A DNA stretch of 64,000 nt from contig NZ_CP073766.1 in NCBI RefSeq assembly GCF_018255755.1, forward strand, positions 5,268,501 through 5,332,500, read 5' to 3'. Positions 9,254 to 16,856 of the stretch are shown piece by piece. Made by a program: the position numbers and the translations under genes. The DNA comes from Chitinophaga sp. HK235. GTDB taxonomy: Bacteria; Bacteroidota; Bacteroidia; Chitinophagales; Chitinophagaceae. Each line of letters starts with the position of its first letter. The first letter of the stretch is position 1. The notes under the pieces are model-generated. The model worked only from the letters and a program-made list of their open reading frames with translations. It had not been told where the DNA came from and searched no databases.

Positions 9254-9327
9254 GCTCCTATAGCTCAGTTGGTTAGAGCACCTGACTCATAATCAGGGGG
9301 TCCCAGGATCATGCCCTGGTGGGAGCA
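9254..9327 (+). tRNA. tRNA with CAU anticodon (Met or Ile2), integration target
   Basis: A cloverleaf can be folded by eye: acceptor GCTCCTA/TGGGAGC with discriminator A, D stem GCTC/GAGC, anticodon arm CCTGA-CTCATAA-TCAGG (anticodon CAU at 9288-9290), 5-nt variable loop, T stem CCAGG/CCTGG. CCA is not encoded. The anticodon stem lacks the G-C triplets of initiator tRNA, so this is elongator Met or lysidine-modified Ile2. The T loop reads ATCATGC, so T54 and A58 of the consensus appear as A54 and T58. The 3' half is duplicated at 22661-22717 by element integration. Confidence 0.92.
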
Positions 9328-9339
9328 CACTACACTAAA
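9283..9339 (+). repeat. attL: 57-bp direct repeat in the tRNA 3' half
   Basis: The 57 bases from the anticodon arm through 12 nt past the tRNA end are identical to 22661-22717. These are the left and right attachment sites of the mobile element between them. The tRNA stays intact on this side because the element supplies the 3' half. Confidence 0.93.
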
Positions 9340-9378
9340 GGCTTTCAGCGTATTGACGTTGGGAGCCTTTTTTCATTT

Positions 9379-9398
9379 GATACATGTTTTGATACATG
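9379..9398 (+). repeat. Paired GATACATG repeats inside attL (candidate arm site)
   Basis: GATACATG occurs twice, 12 nt apart (9379-9386, 9391-9398), 40 nt inside attL. Nearly the same 27-bp stretch recurs at 22512-22538 near attR with the same spacing and orientation. Paired short repeats at both ends are expected for tyrosine-recombinase arm-type sites. No binding has been shown. Confidence 0.5.
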
Positions 9399-9435
9399 TT
9401 TTCGCTTGTTAAAGATATCTTTGTTTGACACAAAA

Positions 9436-11346
9436 ATGACATCCCCGAATATGAATTCAGTACCTACGTTAAATCGTCAATTTTTTTGTATAGTTAATCG
9501 AAAAGAAACTGTGCTCGCCGCAGTTGTAGCCTCCTATATATACTCTAAGACTAGTTATACCCCTATTTTCGAAATGGCAGGTTGCACAGTCGCAAAGAAT
9601 GAAAAAATTGATACAAGTAATCAAAATAGTGCAGATTCTATTAACGAGCATGGAATGTCACGAGCACGAGCCGACGAAACGAGTGTGTATATAAATAATG
9701 CCTTGGTTGCCTTAGGTAGTGATGCCATTGAAAATGTAATTTTTGTAGGGTTGACACCTGAGCAAAAAAGTTATCTAGAGTTCCCTTCCTCCACCAATAT
9801 CATAGAAATCAATGATCTTGATGAAGTATACTTTATGCTATCAAGTTTTGAAAGCGAGGAAAAGCAAATATTACCTTGTCGAGAAGAGCAGATATTAGAA
9901 GGTTTAGCAGTGGCGCAAAGAAATGGATGGTGGTTGAGAGTTGATGTAAGTGCAGATATAATAGACTTACCAAGTAGACTAGATGGCAATAGAGGCATTA
10001 TTGTGATAGAAGACGATTTTTCTACTAGTCCAGTCATAGCAGTTCATTATGCATCCTGTGTAGATGCAGATGTCCAACTGGTAAAAAAAATAGACAGAAA
10101 TGGGAAAAAAGACATTGAGCAACTCCTTTTACAATGGGGCCAGAAAGAAGAAATTGATGAAGATAAAGCAGATGCGGTCCTAAATGAAATCTCGGAAATT
10201 GTAAATAATAGAATTGGATTATTCGATTTTAGCCATTACTTGTATGTTACATATTTTACAGTTGGTATTCCTTATACTTTGGTTACCAAAAATTCTATCC
10301 CTAGCTCATACGTCCACCTACAAGCAAGGCCAGATTTTTTTATTTATAGGAGTATTCTCGCAGAGAATGCTCAAATCGTAGGGTCGGCGGTTATTTTTAA
10401 TCCTAATTTCCTTATTAAAAACGAAATCAATTTTGTAGAGAAAACACTTAGTGATAAAAATTATGATATAAAGAAAATATTTGGAAAAAATGCGACCGAA
10501 AGGAACCTTAGTATGGCTATTGAATACTATCCATATGATCTTTTTCATATTTGCACACATGGAGGCAGAGCAAAGGGAAATATTGTTGAGCTTGCTTTTA
10601 ATGACTCTCTCGGCAATTCACACATCTGCGAATATGCAGAGGTTGTAGGAATAAGCCTAGTACCAGGTGATAAACTTTTTAGAGTCAATGCAAAAGTATT
10701 TCCACTTAAGTTAAATGGCAATCCATATTCGCAAGAAGTCTATGCTGCGAGTTATCCAAGAACAATCGGAGCAGATTTGTATAATGCTGCATTTAGAGCA
10801 TCTGTAAGACAGAAAAAATATCTTCACAAAAATGTAGAGATCAATGGTTCATGCTATATTTTATGTAAGGATACAATTCATCAGGGAATGATTAACAATC
10901 TAGCGAATGGAGAGCATCCGGTCATATTTAACAATAGTTGCTTTTCGTGGGGTGAAATTGCACTAGGGTTTCTAAATTCTGGATGCCGTGGATATATCGG
11001 CTCCCTATGGAACGTAGGGAACAGCGTCGCCGCTGCGTTTGCTAACAAATTTTATGAAAATTGTTTTAGTATGCCAGTTATGAATGCAATACATTTGGCC
11101 AATCCTGAATGTGATGGAACGAATTCTGAAAATACATATATTTATTGGGGACTTCATTTTACAAGTCTGAAGACTGCTGTAAGTAAGATTGAAAGTAAGC
11201 GGAATGTATGTAAAAGCCTATTTTTTAATTATAGATTATGGCAAAGTAAGTCATTGTCACTTCAGGATAGAAAAATAAAAGAGTCGATTAAGGATATACT
11301 TAGCTGGCTGTTGACGGAATTGCGGAACTACAAACCTAGAAAGTGA
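9436..11346 (+). CDS. CHAT-domain (caspase-like) protease
   Basis: The 636-aa product has a C-terminal CHAT peptidase domain (about residues 330-600). The catalytic dyad is visible: His in HICTHGG (H375) and Cys in NNSCFSWGE (C502), followed by the typical GYIGSLWNVG strand. The N-terminal ~330 residues match nothing I recognise; they show alternating beta/alpha character (AIENVIFVGL, GIIVIEDD). CHAT proteases act as effectors in bacterial immunity, for example in type III-E CRISPR and gasdermin systems. The ATG at 9436 is preferred (9451 is possible); the open frame upstream to 9319 overlaps attL. The gene is AT-rich, first inside attL, and 12 nt upstream of its likely partner. Confidence 0.85.
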   Translation: MTSPNMNSVPTLNRQFFCIVNRKETVLAAVVASYIYSKTSYTPIFEMAGCTVAKNEKIDTSNQNSADSINEHGMSRARADETSVYINNALVALGSDAIENVIFVGLTPEQKSYLEFPSSTNIIEINDLDEVYFMLSSFESEEKQILPCREEQILEGLAVAQRNGWWLRVDVSADIIDLPSRLDGNRGIIVIEDDFSTSPVIAVHYASCVDADVQLVKKIDRNGKKDIEQLLLQWGQKEEIDEDKADAVLNEISEIVNNRIGLFDFSHYLYVTYFTVGIPYTLVTKNSIPSSYVHLQARPDFFIYRSILAENAQIVGSAVIFNPNFLIKNEINFVEKTLSDKNYDIKKIFGKNATERNLSMAIEYYPYDLFHICTHGGRAKGNIVELAFNDSLGNSHICEYAEVVGISLVPGDKLFRVNAKVFPLKLNGNPYSQEVYAASYPRTIGADLYNAAFRASVRQKKYLHKNVEINGSCYILCKDTIHQGMINNLANGEHPVIFNNSCFSWGEIALGFLNSGCRGYIGSLWNVGNSVAAAFANKFYENCFSMPVMNAIHLANPECDGTNSENTYIYWGLHFTSLKTAVSKIESKRNVCKSLFFNYRLWQSKSLSLQDRKIKESIKDILSWLLTELRNYKPRK

Positions 11347-11358
11347 ATATAAAGGAAT

Positions 11359-12276
11359 ATGGAAAAACGATATGTAAGTTTCCCCATAAAGTTATTATCG
11401 AACCATCATTACCTTAACGAAGTTCCTGTGGAAGGAAAGGTTACAAATCGATTCAATTTTTTGATTGGTTGGTATGATCTTTATGCGGCCCAAATTATAA
11501 GATCTGGTAATTGTATTACTTTATTGAGTAATACTCAAATTATAACATTGGATACATTCTGGAATACTAATCACTTTGAGGATATCAGTAAGTATGTATT
11601 CTGGACTTTCAATGACAGCTTCCAGCAGAACTTAATTCAACAGTTAGTATTAATCCCAGATTCAGTAATAACCAGGTGTAATGACCTGTTAACTCAGTTC
11701 GCCGTCCCATACAACGAGGCAGACCATACAAACCCGGATGAGGAATTACAATGGTGCTTTGTGAAAAATGCTTCTTTAAAAAAGTCGGGAAAGTATGAAC
11801 TAATGTATTGCCGGGACCAAGAGAATAGAATGGCCATAAAATCGGCTTTGAAAGCTTTTATTGATCGTTCGCCCGCTGAACAGGTTACCGTAACTATAGC
11901 CAATGAAAATGCCCCTTCTTTTTTGAGTATGTTAGTTCCCAACAATGGTAGTCAGCTGGTAACACTCAATTATATCAATGAAAAAGTAAAAGCGTCCGGG
12001 TGTAAATTTGACATCTTCCGGTCAGTTAAGAAGTCTAAAGGTAACCGTAATCCTTATGGTTTTAATGGCTGTGTTGCCGCCGTCATTGATTATTTCTATC
12101 AACTCAATTACTTCGTTTCCTCGTACTCGTTAGAAGATATCTTCCTGGCTTACTTTGAATATACGGGTAACACCATCGCAAAATTCAGCACTTTTATGTC
12201 CGAATTCAGGCAGGATAACAGTTACTTAAAACATATGGAAATGCTTAAGCAATTGAATATTAATAAATTAAGATGA
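11359..12276 (+). CDS. Unknown protein paired with the CHAT protease
   Basis: A 305-aa protein that I do not recognise. There is no signal peptide or transmembrane helix. The N-terminal half is rich in aromatic and beta-type segments (RFNFLIGWYDLYAAQII, DISKYVFWTFND); the C-terminal ~70 residues are helical with many aromatics. It starts 12 nt after the CHAT gene on the same strand and shares its AT-rich composition, so it is almost certainly co-transcribed. By analogy with other CHAT operons it could be a sensor, regulator or substrate of the protease. That is inference. Confidence 0.8.
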   Translation: MEKRYVSFPIKLLSNHHYLNEVPVEGKVTNRFNFLIGWYDLYAAQIIRSGNCITLLSNTQIITLDTFWNTNHFEDISKYVFWTFNDSFQQNLIQQLVLIPDSVITRCNDLLTQFAVPYNEADHTNPDEELQWCFVKNASLKKSGKYELMYCRDQENRMAIKSALKAFIDRSPAEQVTVTIANENAPSFLSMLVPNNGSQLVTLNYINEKVKASGCKFDIFRSVKKSKGNRNPYGFNGCVAAVIDYFYQLNYFVSSYSLEDIFLAYFEYTGNTIAKFSTFMSEFRQDNSYLKHMEMLKQLNINKLR

Positions 12277-12354
12277 ATTCTTTAATCATTCCCCAATTGC
12301 CTAAATCCCTTCCCTAATCTCCCTGATTTCCCGTCCTTCCCTGTGGATATTGCA

Positions 12355-12384
12355 AACAGTTGATAACAATTAAATCAAACTGTT
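12355..12384 (+). promoter_or_regulatory. Operator-like inverted repeat before the split HTH gene
   Basis: AACAGTT (12355-12361) and AACTGTT (12378-12384) form an inverted repeat ending exactly at the ATG of the HTH gene (12385). The position suggests autoregulation or a translation-controlling fold. Confidence 0.35.
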
Positions 12385-12472
12385 ATGGCAATTATTAATC
12401 CATTCGATTTAATCATTTCTAAAATTGACGTTTTACAGGCATCTTGTAAGTACCCCATCTAGGTAACAGTGA

Positions 12473-13270
12473 TTAATTGGAGTTTCTGGATTTTTGCAAC
12501 TCCGCTTTCCATTCGCAAGGCGTCATGTTCTTCAAAGATTCGTGAGGTCTTCTTTGGTTATATTCTTCCATCCAGGTATAGGTTAATTCCCTTACCTGGT
12601 GCAAGTCCTCAAAGATATAGGCATCGAGGACAGCTTCTCTGTAAAGACGATTAAATCGTTCGACATAACCATTCTGCATTGGTCGGCCTGGTTGAATGTA
12701 TTGTAGCCGGATACCGTGCTGGTGGCACCACTGTTCAAAATAACCTGAAGTAAATTCCGGACCATTATCAGTTCTTATCGCGGCTGGTTTGCCTCTGGAT
12801 TCAATAATTCTTTCCAATACCCGTACAATTCGGTATGACGATAGTGAAGTATCGACTTCTATACCCAAGACCTCCCGGGAGCCATCATCTATCACGTTAA
12901 ATGTTCTGAAGCGTTTGTTTCCAATCAGGCTATCACTCATGAAATCCATGCTCCAGATGATATTAACATTGGTTTGCTGTTGTAATGGTTGTTTAATGCG
13001 TGCTGGCACTCTGCGTTTCAGCTTCCTCCTCTTATTCAGCTTAAGCAGCCTGTATACCCGGTATACTCTTTTATGATTCCAGTGATGACCTGCACGCCTC
13101 AAATAGGCGAAAAGCTTGCGAAAACCGTAGGAAGTATGCTTAAAAGCAAGGTCCTGAAGGGCATCAATCAGTACCTGGTCATTTCTACGACTACGATAAT
13201 AAAACTTTGAACGGGGAAAGGAAACTATTCGACAGGCCCTGCTCACAGAAATACCCTGATCTGCGACCAA
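12473..13270 (-). CDS. IS3-family transposase OrfB (DDE integrase core)
   Basis: This 265-aa stretch carries an HTH_21 segment (YGFRKLFAYLRRAGHHWNHK) followed by an rve integrase core. The catalytic DDE residues are visible in IIWSMDF, RTDNGPEF and NGYVERFNRLYRE. The frame is open upstream of the TTG at 13270 and joins OrfA by a -1 shift, so the active product is probably the OrfAB fusion. Codons match the chromosome better than the AT-rich cargo around it. Confidence 0.93.
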   Translation of the reverse strand: MVADQGISVSRACRIVSFPRSKFYYRSRRNDQVLIDALQDLAFKHTSYGFRKLFAYLRRAGHHWNHKRVYRVYRLLKLNKRRKLKRRVPARIKQPLQQQTNVNIIWSMDFMSDSLIGNKRFRTFNVIDDGSREVLGIEVDTSLSSYRIVRVLERIIESRGKPAAIRTDNGPEFTSGYFEQWCHQHGIRLQYIQPGRPMQNGYVERFNRLYREAVLDAYIFEDLHQVRELTYTWMEEYNQRRPHESLKNMTPCEWKAELQKSRNSN

Positions 13271-13278
13271 TTCTTCTG

Positions 13279-13569
13279 CTACTTGTCTTTTTGTGGAAGG
13301 GCCCAGCCTTTTTTTGTGAATAGATCCTTCAGTATCTGATTGTCAAGGGATAGGTCAGCATACATTCTTTTGAGCCTGGAATTTTCTTCCTCCAGGTCTT
13401 TGAGGCGCTTCACATCTGAAGCCTCCATGCCTCCATACTTGCTTTTCCAGTTATAGAAAGTAGCTTCAGAAATGCCATGTTCGCGGCAAATGTCCTTTGT
13501 GGCAAGCCCATTTTCCTGCTGCTTCAAAATAGACACAATCTGAGTTTCTGTGAATCTGGTCTTTTTCAT
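13279..13569 (-). CDS. IS3-family transposase OrfA (HTH protein)
   Basis: The 96-aa HTH_8-type protein (RFTETQIVSILKQQENG, then HGISEATFYNWKSKYGG) ends in a leucine-zipper-like helix (LKDLEEENSRLKRMYADLSL). A run of seven A (T at 13309-13315 on the plus strand) lies in its last codons; a -1 slip there continues in frame as KRLGPSTKRQVAEELVADQG into OrfB, the standard IS3 programmed frameshift. Confidence 0.92.
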   Translation of the reverse strand: MKKTRFTETQIVSILKQQENGLATKDICREHGISEATFYNWKSKYGGMEASDVKRLKDLEEENSRLKRMYADLSLDNQILKDLFTKKGWALPQKDK

Positions 13570-13928
13570 GATAGTAGTTCAGTTTAAATTTAGCCTTTTT
13601 TATCTAAGTTTAAACTGTCACCAGAAAAGGGATACTTACAATCTGTAAACGGCTTGCGCGAAAACAACAAGAAACCCATTGTTGTTCAGCCGGAAGATCC
13701 TGACAGATTGTTGAATCTGGTGGAAGCCGCAAATGTTCTGCGTAAGCCAGTGGGGACTGTTCGTTATTACATTCACCACAAATCACTACCAGCCATTAAG
13801 GTAGGTAAAGGATATGTAGTGAAACATTCTGCATTGATGGCATGGGTTAATGAATTCCAGGTGAGGCCCAATGAGAATACGGCTGGCAAAATGAGATACC
13901 GATTTGCAAAACGCTAAAATACTACTAA

Positions 13929-14828
13929 ATGCAACGTGTGAAAGACCTGAAGAAATGGGATTTAGTAGACCTGTTATCTAAACTCGGCTACGAGCCTAGT
14001 AAGGTAATAAGGGACGATTACTGGTACTTATCCCCGCTTAGAGTAGAGAAAACACCATCATTTAAAGTAAATCGGCGGCTGAACGTCTGGTATGACCACG
14101 GTACGGGTCAGGGTGGTGACCTAATCGATTTTGGGTGTTTGTATAACAACTGTTCTGTCAGCGACCTTCTGAAAAAATGGGACCGCCTCCCCTCCCCTGC
14201 TTTTTCTTTTCACCCGCTAGTTGCTGGTGAAAAGAAAAATATTGCCGGAGATGGCATTGCTGTTCTGGGAACAAGACCAATTGCTGATCACCATTTATTG
14301 AGGTATTTAGACAGCAGAGCGATACCGCACTCTCTGGCTGCCTCTTACTGCAAGGAGGTAGACTTTTCCCTGCATAACCGCCAATATAGGGCCCTGGGAT
14401 TCCAGAACAACGCCGGAGGCCACGAGCTGAGAAATGCTGACTTTAAGGGCTGTTGTGCGCCGAAGGACATCACCCTGATCACCAACAAAGGGCGACAGCT
14501 GAACATATTTGAAGGATTTTTTAGTTTTCTTTCATACCTGGCCTGTCAGAAAGAAGCGGGAACAACCGGCGATGATTTTCTGATATTAAACTCTCTTGCA
14601 CTATCGGGAAAAGCCACGGACCTAACGGAGAAATACCCTAAAATCTCCCTGTATTTGGATAATGACGAAGCCGGGAGGCGAGCAGCGCAATCCCTTAAAA
14701 CGAGTGACCGATTCTCAGATGGTTCCTCGCTTTACCGCGGATTTAAGGACATAAATGACTGGTGGGTAAATCAGAATAAGCCCATGCAAAAGGTTATGAA
14801 TAGTGTCTGGCGTGGGCTTCGTCGTTAG
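13929..14828 (+). CDS. Toprim/DnaG-type primase-like protein of the mobile element
   Basis: A 299-aa protein with an N-terminal CHC2-like zinc-finger-derived fold (YWYLSPLRVEKTPSFKVNRR and YDHGTGQGGDLIDF), as in DnaG, and a C-terminal toprim domain (LNIFEGFFSFLSYL; ISLYLDNDEAGRRAA, with the DxD-like DND). NBU-type elements encode such primases to prime complementary-strand synthesis after transfer or during excised replication. It starts 11 nt after the split HTH gene and probably shares its transcript, so the insertion sequence upstream may have a polar effect. Confidence 0.85.
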   Translation: MQRVKDLKKWDLVDLLSKLGYEPSKVIRDDYWYLSPLRVEKTPSFKVNRRLNVWYDHGTGQGGDLIDFGCLYNNCSVSDLLKKWDRLPSPAFSFHPLVAGEKKNIAGDGIAVLGTRPIADHHLLRYLDSRAIPHSLAASYCKEVDFSLHNRQYRALGFQNNAGGHELRNADFKGCCAPKDITLITNKGRQLNIFEGFFSFLSYLACQKEAGTTGDDFLILNSLALSGKATDLTEKYPKISLYLDNDEAGRRAAQSLKTSDRFSDGSSLYRGFKDINDWWVNQNKPMQKVMNSVWRGLRR

Positions 14829-14831
14829 GAG

Positions 14832-14864
14832 CAAGCCATGTTTCCGCTACGCTTCAACGGCTTG
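14832..14864 (+). other. Candidate oriT-like inverted repeat upstream of mobC
   Basis: CAAGCC (14832-14837) and GGCTTG (14859-14864) form a hairpin with a 21-nt loop in the 73-nt gap between the primase and mobC. Transfer origins of mobilizable elements usually lie directly upstream of the mob genes. Position is the main argument; no nick motif was identified. Confidence 0.28.
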
Positions 14865-14901
14865 AAAAATTGGTAGTCACTTCGTTCTAATGCTTGAAAT
14901 T

Positions 14902-15252
14902 ATGGCGAGACCCAGGAAAAATGAAAGTGAAAAACGTACCGTTCAGGTGAATATCCGATTGACATTATGTGAGAATCAGAGAGTGACTGAACTGGCAAAA
15001 TCGGCAGGTATCACCCCTGCCAACCTCATTCGACAAAAATTCTTTTCAGGCAGGTTTCCGGTAGTAAAACACTCTCCCATTGAAATTGATCTTTATCGGG
15101 AACTTCATAAGATTGGCGTAAATCTCAATCAGGCCACGCATAGAATTAATAGAAACGAGTTTCCCGGTGAGTATTTATCTATTCTGATACAGCTTTCGAG
15201 AAATGTTAACCATGCAATTAAACTGTTAGTGGATGACGGCCGATCAGGTTAA
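14902..15252 (+). CDS. MobC-like relaxosome accessory protein
   Basis: A 116-aa protein with an N-terminal ribbon-helix-helix-like segment (VQVNIRLTLCENQRVTELAK) and the MobC-family helical region ELHKIGVNLNQATHRIN. MobC proteins bind near oriT and help the relaxase open the DNA. The ATG at 14902 (MARPRKNESEK) is preferred over 14890. It overlaps the relaxase start by 20 nt, which suggests translational coupling. Confidence 0.87.
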   Translation: MARPRKNESEKRTVQVNIRLTLCENQRVTELAKSAGITPANLIRQKFFSGRFPVVKHSPIEIDLYRELHKIGVNLNQATHRINRNEFPGEYLSILIQLSRNVNHAIKLLVDDGRSG

Positions 15253-16396
15253 GGGAAAGGGGTTTAGGGGCGCATTGCGCTATAACCTGGCTAAGGTGGA
15301 AAAAGGTGTTGCAGAGATATTGGACACTAATTTTTCCGGTATCGGAGAAAATATTATAATGAAAGAAGTCGCTATGATAAAGGCTTTGCGTCCTAATCTT
15401 CAGAAGTATTTTTATCATACCTCATTGAACTTTCCGCCTAAAGAAAATTTATCAAATGAACGGATGAAATCTATTGCCAAAGACTATTTATCGGAGTTGG
15501 GCTTTAATCAACATCAGTTTATTGTCTTCCGGCATCGGGATGCAGATCACCCTCATATTCACATTCTGGTAAATAGAATTGGTTTTGACGGTAAAGTTGT
15601 TTCAGACAGCCAGGATTATGCCCGCAGTGAAAAGGTAATTAGGGACCTCGAGAAGAAATATAATCTCACTCCCGTAGCATCCAGTAAGCAAGCCGTGGAA
15701 CGGGCAATGACAAAGAACGAAATGGAAATGATGAAGCGTACCGATGCGCTATCTGTAAAGCTTAAACTTCAGACGATCATTGGTAATGCCCAAAAACAAA
15801 GTCATTCCGTTCCCGATTTTATACAGGCACTAGAAGCCCGGGGGATAAATATACTCTTTAATCAGGCCCAGACTGGTTTTGTGAGCGGTATTAGCTACGG
15901 TTTTGAAGGTTTGATTTTTAAAGGTTCAGCCTTGGGCAACGGTTTTAAATGGACACAGTTAAAAGGAGGGTTAAACTATGAACAAGAAAGAGATCATGCA
16001 ACAATATGCGAAACAAACACTAGGACAAGATCCATCCTATCAGATAATGGATTACGGCAAAGTGTTGGAGATGGTGCAATCCATCAAACAGTGGCATCAA
16101 ACATGCCTAAACGAACAACAGCGTCTGCACAGAGAACACCTGGAGAGGATGACACAAGCATATCGAATTTTGCGAGCGGACAGCGCCAATCTTCACAGAA
16201 ATTTGGACGAACTGAATCAGCTAGTGAGGAACCTTCACAGCGGCACTTTGAATTATCTGAAGTTGCAAAGGAGGCGGGAATTCTGGTTGGCGGTATTATC
16301 CGGGGTTTGCTCAGCCCTGTTGATACTGATAATTATGAAGATATGGCTACTATAAATGAGTTCAAAAAGAAGAAGAAAAGGAAGATCCGGCGCTGA
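15233..16396 (+). CDS. Relaxase / mobilization nuclease (MobP-like)
   Basis: A 387-aa protein with an N-terminal relaxase domain. The metal-binding histidines are in HRDADHPHIHILVNRIG (H106, H108, H110), and a conserved candidate nucleophile Tyr is in ALRYNL (Y17). It would nick at oriT and pilot the strand during conjugation. The last ~135 residues are Ser/Thr/Gln-rich, ending in a Lys/Arg cluster, and overlap a second reading frame (15978-16355) that also looks coding. Coupled to mobC. No T4SS genes are present, so it depends on a helper element. Confidence 0.92.
   Translation: MTADQVKGKGFRGALRYNLAKVEKGVAEILDTNFSGIGENIIMKEVAMIKALRPNLQKYFYHTSLNFPPKENLSNERMKSIAKDYLSELGFNQHQFIVFRHRDADHPHIHILVNRIGFDGKVVSDSQDYARSEKVIRDLEKKYNLTPVASSKQAVERAMTKNEMEMMKRTDALSVKLKLQTIIGNAQKQSHSVPDFIQALEARGINILFNQAQTGFVSGISYGFEGLIFKGSALGNGFKWTQLKGGLNYEQERDHATICETNTRTRSILSDNGLRQSVGDGAIHQTVASNMPKRTTASAQRTPGEDDTSISNFASGQRQSSQKFGRTESASEEPSQRHFELSEVAKEAGILVGGIIRGLLSPVDTDNYEDMATINEFKKKKKRKIRR
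15978..16355 (+). CDS. Nested 125-aa protein in the +1 frame of the relaxase gene
   Basis: This gene lies wholly inside the relaxase coding region. The ATG is preceded by AAAGGAGGG about 8 nt upstream, a strong Shine-Dalgarno for this phylum. The product is helical and probably coiled-coil (KVLEMVQSIKQWHQ; LHRNLDELNQLVRNLHSG) and ends in a C-terminal transmembrane helix (WLAVLSGVCSALLILIIM), so it would be tail-anchored. The protein-like composition and the hydrophobic helix in an alternative frame argue against chance. It might link the relaxosome to a membrane coupling protein. Function is inferred from position only. Confidence 0.62.
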   Translation: MNKKEIMQQYAKQTLGQDPSYQIMDYGKVLEMVQSIKQWHQTCLNEQQRLHREHLERMTQAYRILRADSANLHRNLDELNQLVRNLHSGTLNYLKLQRRREFWLAVLSGVCSALLILIIMKIWLL

Positions 16397-16447
16397 TAAG
16401 TAAAAACGGCAATTGCTCTATGCAATTGCCGTTTTTACTTATCAGCG
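16391..16447. terminator. Bidirectional terminator, 26-bp perfect stem
   Basis: 16391-16416 pairs perfectly with 16422-16447 around a 5-nt loop. It covers the stop codons of both the relaxase and the converging small gene and carries internal A5/T5 runs on each side, so it can terminate from either direction. Confidence 0.85.
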
Positions 16448-16696
16448 TAAGGCAGAAATTATTGTGTATGTTTTGTCCATTGCCTCTTTTGTGACTCGTA
16501 ATATACAGTCTTTTTCTGCGTTGCTGAGAACTACGGGCCGTCTTGCGTCAGATTGATCAACGGCCTGACACCGCAATTTCCTATAAAATGTGGGGGTACT
16601 CCAGTTACATTCTTTGCATACCGTCTCTCTAATCGCATGCGGCATTTTCGTAAAGTGATCGTGTAAGATTGATAATACGTTCTCTAATTTTTCCAT
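16442..16696 (-). CDS. Small protein with CxECNWSxPTFYRKxR motif (element copy)
   Basis: An 84-aa protein of unknown function. Its centre ETVCKECNWSTPTFYRKLR (about residues 24-42) and LSNAEKDCIL match the protein at 27424-27810 (EMVCSECNWSEPTFYRKMR, LSKAEEEAIL), so the two are homologues, one on the element and one on the chromosome. The W-S-x-P-T-F-Y-R-K pattern looks like the recognition helix of a helix-turn-helix, suggesting a small DNA-binding protein. Converges on the relaxase gene through a shared terminator. Confidence 0.72.
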   Translation of the reverse strand: MEKLENVLSILHDHFTKMPHAIRETVCKECNWSTPTFYRKLRCQAVDQSDARRPVVLSNAEKDCILRVTKEAMDKTYTIISALR

Positions 16697-16856
16697 GGTA
16701 AAACAGTTTATTGGTTAATAGAATTTGAGGGTTGTACCCCTTGAAGAAAGTCAAAGCGTGGGCAATACGGTCTTTAAAGCCGTTCAATTTCTGTATTAAA
16801 TAATCCGGAGAAGTGTTGGGAGAGAGCAATAAAAAAGACGCAGAGCCCAACAGAGT

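Larger units (their letters stand above)
12445..13640 (-). mobile_element. IS3-family (IS407-like) insertion sequence
   Basis: The 1196-bp element ends in imperfect inverted repeats of about 27 bp (left TGTAAGTACCCCATCT, right TGTAAGTATCCCTTTT, read inward). It is flanked by a 4-bp duplication ATCT (12441-12444 and 13641-13644). It encodes OrfA and OrfB on the minus strand. The TGT...ACA ends, 4-bp duplication and OrfA sequence fit the IS407 group. It appears complete and recently active, since both repeats and the duplication are intact. Confidence 0.93.
12385..13917 (+). pseudogene. Helix-turn-helix (MerR/excisionase-like) gene split by an insertion sequence
   Basis: Codons 1-20 lie at 12385-12444 (MAIINPFDLIISKIDVLQAS) and the rest at 13645-13917. 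Removing the insertion sequence and one copy of its ATCT target duplication joins them in frame into a 110-aa protein with a MerR/excisionase-type helix-turn-helix (NLVEAANVLRKPVGTVRYYI). Small proteins of this kind sit directly upstream of the primase in Bacteroidota mobilizable units and act as excisionase or regulator. The downstream part keeps an in-frame TTG at 13654 that could express an 87-aa fragment with the whole HTH, so function may be reduced, not lost. Confidence 0.88.
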
